DNA of 22,879 bases from Candidatus Omnitrophota bacterium (GTDB lineage Bacteria > Omnitrophota > Omnitrophia > Omnitrophales > JACQLI01): the NCBI GenBank assembly GCA_016204125.1, contig JACQLI010000012.1, positions 1 to 22,879 of the forward strand, in the 5' to 3' direction. The notes below the pieces were generated by a model. That model had not been told where the DNA came from. It saw only the letters and a program-made list of their open reading frames with translations, and made no database searches. Each line of letters begins with the position of its first letter. Positions within the stretch are counted from its first letter, which is position 1. A program made the translations under genes and the position numbers. Shown in pieces: positions 8,703-14,441 of the stretch.

Positions 8703-9640
8703 TCTTCTTCCTCCTTAACCCCTCCGCTCAAGAGGTAAAGAACGGCCATGCGCACGGCAAGCCCATGGGTTACCTGTTCCAAGATCACAGAATAGGGGCC
8801 GTCCACTACCTCGCTTGTGATTTCAACCCCCCTGTTTACAGGTCCTGGGTGCATGATGAGAACGTCGGGTTTAGCCTCTTTGAGAATCTCCTGATTGATT
8901 TGGTAAAAATTCGCGTACTCACGAATACTTGGGAAGAAAGATTCGGTTTGTCTTTCAAGTTGAATCCTAAGAAGATTGAGAACGTCCGCATTACGTACCG
9001 CTTCATGAATGTCGGTCGTTGGAGTCACTCCGAGCTTTTCGATTTCGGGAGGAAGAAGTGTCTTGGGACTGCAGACGGTTACCTTCGCTCCCATTTTCGT
9101 GAGCCCCCAAATATTGGATCTCGCAACTCGGGAATGAAGGATGTCTCCGACAAAACTCACCTTTAGTCCTTCCAAGCTTCCTTTCTTCTCAAGAATGGTG
9201 AACATATCAAGAAGTGCTTGGGTGGGATGTTCGTTGATTCCATCTCCAGCGTTAATCACGCTCGCCTTAAGAATAGGTGCCAACCTGTGAGGAGCCCCTG
9301 AGGAAGAATGACGCATGACCACGATATCAACCTTCAGTGATTCGATATTCCGCGCTGTGTCCTTAAGGCTTTCTCCCTTTACCATACTCGAAGTCGAACC
9401 GACCATATTGATGGTGTCAGCGCTTAGCCTTTTCTCGGCCAATTCAAAGGAGATTCGGGTACGTGTACTTGGTTCAAAGAAAAGATTGGCTACGGTCTTC
9501 CCTCTTAGGGCTGGGACCTTCTTTACGGGACGAAGAGAAATCTCTTGAAAGGATTTAGTTGTCTGAAGGAGTATTTCGATTTCTTCACGCGATAGATCCC
9601 GCATACCCAGCAAGTCTTTTCTCGTCCAAGTCGCCGTCAT
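8699..9640 (-). CDS. pyrB: Aspartate carbamoyltransferase, catalytic subunit
   Basis: PyrB condenses carbamoyl phosphate with aspartate, the committed step of pyrimidine synthesis. The 313-residue protein is of standard length. The carbamoyl-phosphate site is FEPSTRTRISFE, with the STRTR run at residues 58-62; HPTQALLD lies in the middle, and MHPGPVNRGVEI near 265. No pyrI regulatory subunit is adjacent, consistent with control by PyrR attenuation. The ATG at 9640 overlaps the pyrR stop as ATGA and has AAGGA about five bases upstream. It shares ATGA with pyrC at its other end. Confidence 0.97.
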   Translation of the reverse strand: MTATWTRKDLLGMRDLSREEIEILLQTTKSFQEISLRPVKKVPALRGKTVANLFFEPSTRTRISFELAEKRLSADTINMVGSTSSMVKGESLKDTARNIESLKVDIVVMRHSSSGAPHRLAPILKASVINAGDGINEHPTQALLDMFTILEKKGSLEGLKVSFVGDILHSRVARSNIWGLTKMGAKVTVCSPKTLLPPEIEKLGVTPTTDIHEAVRNADVLNLLRIQLERQTESFFPSIREYANFYQINQEILKEAKPDVLIMHPGPVNRGVEITSEVVDGPYSVILEQVTHGLAVRMAVLYLLSGGVKEEEE

Positions 9641-10191
9641 AACGTTCCTTCTCCTTGAGATAGGATCACGAGCTCGTCTTTAGGCTTCCCATCCTCGACT
9701 AATCGCACCTCAACAGTTTCTGTCTGAGAAGTAGGGATATTTTTTCCTACATAATCAGGCTTGATCGGTAGTTCACGATGACCGCGATCTGCAAGAACAG
9801 CAAGCTGTATAGATTGGGGCCTGCCGAAATCGATGAGAGCATCCAGGGCAGCACGAATGGTTCGGCCTGTGTAAAGGACATCGTCGACCAAGATGACTTT
9901 TTTATCCGTAATATCAAAGGGGATCTTGGTCTCGCGGACCTTGGCTTGAGGACCCAACTCGCTCAAATCGTCTCGGTAGAGTGTGATATCAACTACGCCT
10001 AGAAGAACTTGAACTTTCTCGATTGTCTCAATCTCGCTCGCGAGTCTCTTGGCGAGATGAGCACCCCCCGTACGTACACCGATCAGGACAAGATCCCCTG
10101 TACCCTTGTTTCTTTCAAGGATTTCATGGGCAATGCGGATAAGCACCCGCCTGATTCCCTCACTATCCAGGACTTGCTTCTGCTGCTTCAT
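9637..10191 (-). CDS. pyrR: PyrR, UMP-responsive pyr operon attenuation regulator
   Basis: PyrR is an RNA-binding protein that, with UMP or UTP bound, stabilises an anti-antiterminator hairpin and stops pyr transcription; many members also have uracil phosphoribosyltransferase activity. The 184-residue protein has the type I phosphoribosyltransferase PRPP loop VILVDDVLYTGRT at residues 99-111 and VLADRGHRELPI further on. It is the first gene of the operon, and its own target hairpin and a terminator lie directly upstream, so autoregulation is very likely. The ribosome site is poor: only GAGATT-like sequence lies between the terminator T-run and the ATG. The end overlaps pyrB as ATGA. Confidence 0.96.
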   Translation of the reverse strand: MKQQKQVLDSEGIRRVLIRIAHEILERNKGTGDLVLIGVRTGGAHLAKRLASEIETIEKVQVLLGVVDITLYRDDLSELGPQAKVRETKIPFDITDKKVILVDDVLYTGRTIRAALDALIDFGRPQSIQLAVLADRGHRELPIKPDYVGKNIPTSQTETVEVRLVEDGKPKDELVILSQGEGTL

Positions 10192-10208
10192 GGAAGGAAT
10201 CTCTGGGC

Positions 10209-10239
10209 AAAAAAATACCTACCCCCATCTTGGGTAGGT
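10209..10239 (-). terminator. Intrinsic terminator (attenuator) of the pyr leader
   Basis: On the minus strand ACCTACCC (10239-10232) pairs with GGGTAGGT (10224-10217) across a seven-base loop, and ATTTTTTT follows at once. The stem ends only about 18 bases before the pyrR start and lies downstream of the PyrR-binding hairpin, the standard layout of a transcription attenuator. I could not define the competing antiterminator helix by eye. Confidence 0.85.
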
Positions 10240-10274
10240 GTATCTTTCTCTAATTGTGGACTATCCATGTTTCC

Positions 10275-10307
10275 CCTTTGTCGGTCTCTCTGGACCGCCT
10301 TAAAAGG
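10275..10307 (-). promoter_or_regulatory. PyrR-binding loop (anti-antiterminator)
   Basis: On the minus strand a two-part hairpin can be drawn: a lower stem of CCTTT with AAAGG, an asymmetric internal bulge, and an upper stem of GGTC with GACC closing the hexaloop CAGAGA. The core GGTCCAGAGAGACC followed by GACAAAGG closely resembles known PyrR targets (consensus close to ARUCCNGNGAGGYU). It sits about 22 bases after the predicted transcription start and 36 bases before the terminator, as expected for control by PyrR plus uridine nucleotides. Confidence 0.85.
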
Positions 10308-10336
10308 ATCCCTGCTTGGGTCCTGATTTGCTTGAA

Positions 10337-10365
10337 ACCTTACCTTAGAAACGTCTTCTTGTCAA
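10337..10365 (-). promoter_or_regulatory. Promoter of the pyr operon
   Basis: A perfect -35 box TTGACA (10365-10360) is followed after 17 bases by TAAGGT (10342-10337), a weak -10 that keeps the first, second and last consensus bases. The predicted start near 10329 leaves a leader of about 140 bases that holds the PyrR hairpin and attenuator. The box begins only eight bases after the rnpB terminal helix. Confidence 0.6.
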
Positions 10366-10372
10366 GAAAAAT

Positions 10373-10740
10373 GCCCTTTTTTCGGAATAAGCTGAGTTCT
10401 GTTCCCGCCGTGAATCTTGGCAGGTGGAATCATCTCTCTGGGGTCCTGCTCACGCAAGACCGCTTGCGGCCGTACCCGGGGAATTTACGGCAGGGCTTCC
10501 TACCCCTGTTTGGCCTTTCTCCACGTAGAGATTGCCGCGTTTCACCCGTCCAAAGCGAATTTACGCTCTGGACGACTCGTCTCTGTGGCTCTAATCCGTC
10601 CGCCACCAAAACATCGGCGGACAAGTCCGCTGACGCTTTAATAGCGGAGATGGGTGCTACCCACTACGTTGCCCTGTGGAGCTCAGACTTTCCTCCCTCC
10701 ATTGAAGTAGTGGAGGGCGATCCCGTTCCGAAAAAAGGGC
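10373..10740 (-). ncRNA. rnpB: RNase P RNA, bacterial type A-like
   Basis: This is the catalytic RNA that trims 5' leaders from pre-tRNAs. Near the 5' end the minus strand carries GAGGAAAGTCTGAGCTCC followed by ACAGGGCA, the strongly conserved CR-I/P4 segment. Near the 3' end it carries ACAGAACTCAGCTTA, the partner CR-V segment. The ends are set by P1: the first 15 bases (10740-10726) are perfectly complementary to the last 15 (10387-10373). The helix contains a run of six T and six A, and ATTTTTCTT follows, so P1 may double as the terminator stem. About 368 bases is normal for the type A RNA. Internal hairpins such as the TCCGCTG-type stem near 10620 support a folded RNA rather than a coding gene. 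Confidence 0.95.
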
Positions 10741-10747
10741 TGGAGAT

Positions 10748-10777
10748 ATTATACCGCAAGAATCCTCTTAATGAGAA
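10748..10777 (-). promoter_or_regulatory. Promoter of rnpB, overlapping the lptF/G stop
   Basis: A perfect TATAAT (10753-10748) lies seven bases before the 5' end of the P1 helix, where transcription would start. TTCTCA (10777-10772), 18 bases further up, matches four of six -35 positions. The TAA stop codon of the upstream permease gene (10751-10749) lies within the -10 box. Confidence 0.7.
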
Positions 10778-11855
10778 ATATTCCACACCCTGCCATGAAA
10801 AGATTGGGAAGCCAAAGCGCCACAAAAGGAGGGAGGTATCCTTCAAGAGTAATAGCCCTGCTCCAGACAAAGAAAACATAATAAAAAGCTACGATACCGA
10901 TAGCTAAACTGAAACTAATCACGGCCTCCCCCCTTCGCGTGATAACTGCCAAGGGAAGTCCGACTAAGGCAAATACGAATGGGGCGAATGAGAATGAGAT
11001 CTTTTTGTGAAATTCCGCTTTAAGTTCTCTTCGAAGTCCTTTATTTTTTATGACTTCTGGGTCCCGCTTAAGACGATAAAGAATTTCATCAAGGCTCATA
11101 TCTTTAGCCTTTTTTGAAATCTTGGAGGGATCCTCTTTTCCCAGGTGAATAGGCGGAAGTTCGAATGTCTTAAAATTCAATTTGTAAAAAACGCTTGGAT
11201 CGTCGGGATTGGGTTCATCACTCGTCCCGTTATAGAGTTTAAGCGTCAATGTCTTATCATCAGACGAAGAAATAATTTCTCCCCATTCAGCAATGATAGT
11301 CCGCGTAGCCTTCCCCTCCTCCTGCGGTTGATAGATGGTTATATCGTAGAGACGATTTCCTTCCAAACGCTGAGTAAGAATGATGTAGTCCTGAAAATCC
11401 TTAATGAACTTGCCGGCCTCTAGATAAGCCATAGGCCGCTTGAGGAGAAGGTCTTTCACTGCTTGACGATAGGCAAATTGAGCTCGCGATTGGATCTGAT
11501 CATTGAAAAATAGGGAAACGAGACTCAGAAAAAATGAGGCAAGGAGGACAGGCACCATAACCGAAAGGAGATTGACGCCGTTCGCCTTCATAGCCGTAAT
11601 TTCGTTATTCTGGGCAAAGCCCCCGAAGGTGAGAAGAATAGCTGTAAGCGCACTGGTCGGAAGGGTAAAACTTAAAAGTTTGGGGATGAGTAGCACCAAA
11701 ATCTTAAGGATGTCCAAAAGGCTCACACCCTTATTGATCAGGAGATCCGCAAGCTTTACCAGATTTCCTACCAGGAAAATGAAGGTAAAGAAGAGAAGAG
11801 AGATCAGAAAAGGTGTGAGAAGTTCGCGCAGTGCGTAGCGGCGTAAAATTTTCAT
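10749..11855 (-). CDS. LptF/LptG family lipopolysaccharide export permease
   Basis: LptF and LptG are the inner-membrane permeases of the Lpt machine that carries LPS from the inner to the outer membrane. The 368-residue protein starts MKILRRYALREL, typical of the family. Three hydrophobic segments lie near residues 13-35, 50-78 and 98-118, followed by a hydrophilic periplasmic domain from about 125 to 275 (expected beta-jellyroll) and three more segments near 285-303, 310-330 and 340-362. The block LPTSALTAILLTFGGFAQNNEI matches the conserved cytoplasmic-proximal segment. I cannot tell LptF from LptG; the usual partner gene is not adjacent. The lipoprotein gene ends ten bases upstream, and the stop codon lies in the rnpB promoter. 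Confidence 0.88.
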   Translation of the reverse strand: MKILRRYALRELLTPFLISLLFFTFIFLVGNLVKLADLLINKGVSLLDILKILVLLIPKLLSFTLPTSALTAILLTFGGFAQNNEITAMKANGVNLLSVMVPVLLASFFLSLVSLFFNDQIQSRAQFAYRQAVKDLLLKRPMAYLEAGKFIKDFQDYIILTQRLEGNRLYDITIYQPQEEGKATRTIIAEWGEIISSSDDKTLTLKLYNGTSDEPNPDDPSVFYKLNFKTFELPPIHLGKEDPSKISKKAKDMSLDEILYRLKRDPEVIKNKGLRRELKAEFHKKISFSFAPFVFALVGLPLAVITRRGEAVISFSLAIGIVAFYYVFFVWSRAITLEGYLPPFVALWLPNLFMAGCGIFLIKRILAV

Positions 11856-11865
11856 GAAGGAAGGC

Positions 11866-12219
11866 TCAGGAGGACACCGATTCTAGCTCTTTAAGCTGAT
11901 TTTTCGAATAATCGGCCCATATCAGGGAAGGGTGGTCTCTGATAATCTTTTCGTAAAGCTCACGGGCCTTCTGGGTTTCACCAAGGCTTTCATAGCTTTT
12001 GGCCATATAATAAGAAGCGATTACCGCCATGTTCCCTTCTGGATTTTCTCGGGCATATTCCTCATATTTCTCGATCGCCTTTCGATATTCTCTTTTTTTG
12101 TAAAGCTTCTCGGCCTCTGAATACGTCCCAAATCTAAATGAAGGAGTAGAGTGACACCCTGAAAGAGACGCGAAAAGAATCAAAAATACGAAATAGATAA
12201 GGAGATTACTGATTCTCAT
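11866..12219 (-). CDS. Small TPR-containing outer-envelope lipoprotein
   Basis: The 117-residue protein has a signal peptide with a long hydrophobic core (residues 6-18) ending in the lipobox LSGC, so Cys22 should be lipidated. The rest holds about two tetratricopeptide-like helical pairs: AEKLYKKREYRKAIEKYEEYARENP (too degenerate to name the family) near residues 36-60, and ASYYMAKSYESLGETQKAR then YEKIIRDHPS up to about residue 100. It resembles a shortened BamD/YfiO or CpoB-like protein, but is too short for BamD, and I do not assign that function. It lies ten bases before the LPS permease gene, so a role in the cell envelope is a reasonable inference. I see no clear ribosome site before the ATG. 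Confidence 0.75.
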   Translation of the reverse strand: MRISNLLIYFVFLILFASLSGCHSTPSFRFGTYSEAEKLYKKREYRKAIEKYEEYARENPEGNMAVIASYYMAKSYESLGETQKARELYEKIIRDHPSLIWADYSKNQLKELESVSS

Positions 12220-12237
12220 TGAAAAGACTGACGGATC

Positions 12238-12265
12238 ATTTTATCTGAATGGCGGGGAGTTGCAA
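12238..12265 (-). promoter_or_regulatory. Promoter for the lipoprotein-lptF/G pair
   Basis: TTGCAA (12265-12260) and TAAAAT (12243-12238) are separated by 16 bases on the minus strand. The -10 box differs from consensus at one position. The predicted start near 12231 would leave a leader of only about a dozen bases before the ATG at 12219, in keeping with the absence of a clear ribosome site. Confidence 0.5.
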
Positions 12266-12285
12266 GAAAAAGAAGGAAGGAGGTT

Positions 12286-12374
12286 AAAAAGGTCCTCCCC
12301 GGCCGCTTTGGGAAACCATTATCCAAAATAGGACCTGGTTCGCCCAACCAAGGGAGGCGGAAGCGGCCGAGGAG
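12286..12374 (-). terminator. Large structured element after the porin, likely terminator or RNA
   Basis: On the minus strand, a 14-base arm CTCCTCGGCCGCTT (12374-12361) can pair at every position, with one G-U pair, to AAGCGGCCGGGGAG (12308-12295), enclosing 52 bases. Inside it TTGGTT and AACCAG-type arms form a small hairpin around 12335-12350. A second pairing, AGGTCCT (12336-12330) with AGGACCT (12296-12290), abuts a run of five T (12290-12286). The two pairings cross, so they are either alternatives or a pseudoknot. The element starts about 20 bases after the porin stop and lies before the next promoter, so termination is the simplest role. A 3'-UTR-derived small RNA is another possibility. 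Confidence 0.6.
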
Positions 12375-12395
12375 TTAGTAACTGTCTAAAACAAA

Positions 12396-13733
12396 CTACG
12401 CAAAGTTGTAGATAAGCTGCGCGCTCAGCGTTTGCTGAGAGCTCTCGCCGTTGAAGATTGTGCCGTCACTCCAGTCGTAACGATACTCTAGGCGTGAGAT
12501 CAGATTATCGTAAAGCTTGTATTCTGTGGTGTAGGTCCACTCCCAGTAACGTTGTTCCCGAGCAGGAAAAGCGGTAACTGCCGCGCCTGCGATAAAATCA
12601 ACTGTGGGGGCAACGCCGCCTGCGCCAATTCGGAAAGCTTCCTGATCTACAAAGAGCTCACCTCGTGTAGCAAAGGCAAGTTTATCTGTAGCTTGATATT
12701 TCGCGTAAAGAGCAAAACCATACCAATGAGCAGTCTCAAAATTGGCATCTGCAGTAGGAACTCTACTCTCATTGCCCAAGTCAAAGTTGGCCATAAGAGA
12801 GAGCTTGTCGGTCACGTTCCACAGGGCAACGAAATCAAGGAGATAGCGCTTATGACCGTCTTGATTGGCATTCTCAGGCCCTATGTAAGTGGTTGCTGTG
12901 AAAAGCCAGTCATCATTAGGGGTATAAGCAATTTGACCTTCATATGTTGAGTAATTGTTGTTGTCTTCAATAATATCCCAACCATTGTTCAGCCCGTTCG
13001 AGACGGTCACTTTGTCGCCAAAAAGCTTGTAGACAGAACGGACACCTGTGTGCGTAAAGGGAATCGCCCATCCGAACAGGAGCGAACGGGTGGTGTTCCA
13101 GTTATCCTTAGCCTCTATCACTTCTGCTCCCGAAAGCGTGACATACTTACCCGCCCGGAGATAAAGGTTGTCGCCCAAAACCTCATTCCCTTCGAGGGCC
13201 TTAATAGGCAAGTTGGCTTCAACATAAGCCTGTTGAAGATCAAACTCGTCAATCACGTTACCCGTTGGAGTGATAACTTCTGCATCCTCCCCATAAAAAA
13301 GGTCGGTCCGAAAACCAACCCCTCCGGTCTCAGGTGCTGGCTTTTGAAGAGAGAGCTCCACCGCATGAATAGTAAAACTTCCCTCATCCTGATCGAACAC
13401 TCGGACGGACTGCTCACGAGTACCAGTAGTTGCCGAAGGTTGATTTGTGGGATTATTGAAATTCCAGTGCCAAGCCGTATCGACAAAACCAGTCAATTGG
13501 ACGCCTGAGAGAGTACCCTCAATAACATTCGCTGTAGGCGCCTCTCCTCCAGGCGGCGCTATATATGTTGGTGCTGGTTTCTCCTGTGCCCTTTCCAACG
13601 TTTCAAGACGTTTGTTAAGCTTTTCGATGGTTTCTTTCAGAGCCGATATTTCATTCTCATCAGCTAGAACGGGCATCGAAAAGATTGAGATTAAAAAGCA
13701 AATTCCAACGATTTGACATACAAACTTCTTCAT
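12396..13733 (-). CDS. Outer-membrane beta-barrel porin (BBP2/OmpL-like)
   Basis: The 445-residue protein has a clear signal peptide ending near VLA at residue 24, then a short coiled-coil segment (about 26-50, heptad-like EISALKETIEKLNKRLE), then a Pro/Gly linker (52-68), and a barrel domain of alternating strands. The barrel opens with LSGVQLTGFVDTAW and is rich in aromatic-flanked strands such as YLRAGKYVTLSG and DKLSLMANFDLG. The end reads LSAQLIYNFA, close to the usual terminal aromatic signature but with a final alanine. Similar architecture (coiled coil plus porin) occurs in periplasm-spanning or peptidoglycan-linked porins. The substrate is unknown. A strong GGGAGGTG ribosome site precedes the ATG, suggesting high expression. 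Confidence 0.72.
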   Translation of the reverse strand: MKKFVCQIVGICFLISIFSMPVLADENEISALKETIEKLNKRLETLERAQEKPAPTYIAPPGGEAPTANVIEGTLSGVQLTGFVDTAWHWNFNNPTNQPSATTGTREQSVRVFDQDEGSFTIHAVELSLQKPAPETGGVGFRTDLFYGEDAEVITPTGNVIDEFDLQQAYVEANLPIKALEGNEVLGDNLYLRAGKYVTLSGAEVIEAKDNWNTTRSLLFGWAIPFTHTGVRSVYKLFGDKVTVSNGLNNGWDIIEDNNNYSTYEGQIAYTPNDDWLFTATTYIGPENANQDGHKRYLLDFVALWNVTDKLSLMANFDLGNESRVPTADANFETAHWYGFALYAKYQATDKLAFATRGELFVDQEAFRIGAGGVAPTVDFIAGAAVTAFPAREQRYWEWTYTTEYKLYDNLISRLEYRYDWSDGTIFNGESSQQTLSAQLIYNFA

Positions 13734-13810
13734 TACCCACCTCCCTTTTACTGTGTTAAAGATTAAAGTTAGCTAAACTAATAAAAAGTAGAACTAGGCA
13801 GATTATTAGG

Positions 13811-13827
13811 CTCAAGAACTGTGCCAA
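13811..13827 (-). promoter_or_regulatory. Possible porin promoter region, sigma-54-like element
   Basis: The 177-base gap between the tRNA and the porin holds, on the minus strand, TTGGCAC (13827-13821) and, after five bases, TTGAG (13815-13811). The -24 half is perfect, but the -12 half lacks the key GC, so a sigma-54 site is doubtful. The same TTGAGC could serve as a -35 box, with TCTACT 17 bases later as a -10 box. The rest of the gap contains an inverted repeat ATTCTAC/GTAGAAT (13855-13861 and 13890-13896) just after the tRNA. Confidence 0.25.
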
Positions 13828-13910
13828 TCTCGATTCAGCACGGATAGGTTCAAAATTCTACGTCAAAGGGATTTCTTTCAGACAGGTTTGTAGAATATCT
13901 GACAAAAATG

Positions 13911-13983
13911 TGGGCCCGCCTGGATTTGAACCAGGGACCGACGGATTATGAGTCCGCTGCTCTGACCGCTGAGCTACGAGCCC
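13911..13983 (-). tRNA. tRNA with CAT anticodon (Met elongator or Ile2)
   Basis: The 73-base minus-strand sequence folds as a cloverleaf: the acceptor stem GGGCTCG pairs with CGGGCCC (one T-G pair), the D arm is GCTC/GAGC, the anticodon stem GCGGA/TCCGT closes the loop CTCATAA, and the T arm is CCTGG/CCAGG with loop TTCAAAT. The discriminator base is A and no CCA is encoded. The anticodon CAT fits elongator Met or, if modified by TilS to lysidine, isoleucine (AUA). The overall sequence is closer to the tRNA-Ile2 pattern I know from proteobacteria, but I cannot decide. It is not an initiator, since the anticodon stem lacks three G-C pairs. Confidence 0.93.
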
Positions 13984-14044
13984 ACAGTTCAAAGATAAAG
14001 GGGGCATGGTGGGGAGATAATTCTTTAAATTTTAAACAGGGTTA

Positions 14045-14437
14045 TTAACCTAGAGTCTTTTCGATTATTTTTTTTAACGCAGAAGAATCGACCGGTTTCG
14101 TTACATAAGCGGTGATCTGCTCCTGCTCAAAAAGGGACTTCATACCTTCGCCTGTTCCTGTAATCACAATAACAGGGAGTTTTCGAATCCGTTCCTCCTG
14201 ACTTGCATCATCGGGTTCGCTAAACGAACGTAGCTTCTTAAGGAATGTGTAACCATCTTCGTCAGGCAAACGAATATCCAGAAGGATAACGTCTGGTGGC
14301 TCTGCTAAAACCTCTTGCCAGGCTTGACGTGAGTCAGGAACTGCTGTTACCGAATAGCCAAAACCTTCTAGACGGGCTTTCAAAACCTCGCAGAAGACGG
14401 CTTCATCATCAATCAGGAGGATTCGCCTCTGAGACAA
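14045..14437 (-). CDS. Stand-alone CheY-like receiver protein
   Basis: The 130-residue protein is only a receiver domain. The acidic pocket D10-D11, phosphoacceptor D54 in LLDIRLP, the switch threonine T93 in VITGTG and K114 in TKP are all present, so it should be phosphorylatable. No DNA-binding or enzymatic output domain follows. The start is a TTG at 14437, four bases after the rpoD stop, with a weak GCGAG upstream inside the rpoD end; no better start exists before the acidic pair. The closeness to rpoD implies co-transcription. No histidine kinase is in the window, so the partner and output are unknown. Confidence 0.9.
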   Translation of the reverse strand: MSQRRILLIDDEAVFCEVLKARLEGFGYSVTAVPDSRQAWQEVLAEPPDVILLDIRLPDEDGYTFLKKLRSFSEPDDASQEERIRKLPVIVITGTGEGMKSLFEQEQITAYVTKPVDSSALKKIIEKTLG

Positions 14438-14441
14438 GTTA

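Noticed and set aside
10342..10365. Use of the first TAAGGT copy as -10 box of the pyr promoter.
   Set aside because: The spacing from TTGACA would be 12 bases; the second, overlapping copy gives 17.
10254..10907. A 217-codon open frame on the plus strand.
   Set aside because: It runs antisense to rnpB, the pyr leader and the end of the permease gene; conserved RNase P RNA blocks explain the sequence.
13811..13827. Sigma-54 promoter for the porin.
   Set aside because: The -24 half is perfect but the -12 half lacks the essential GC, so I kept it only as a weak regulatory candidate.
13855..13896. Inverted repeat ATTCTAC/GTAGAAT after the tRNA as a terminator.
   Set aside because: The loop is 28 bases and the T-run only four bases, too weak to call with confidence.
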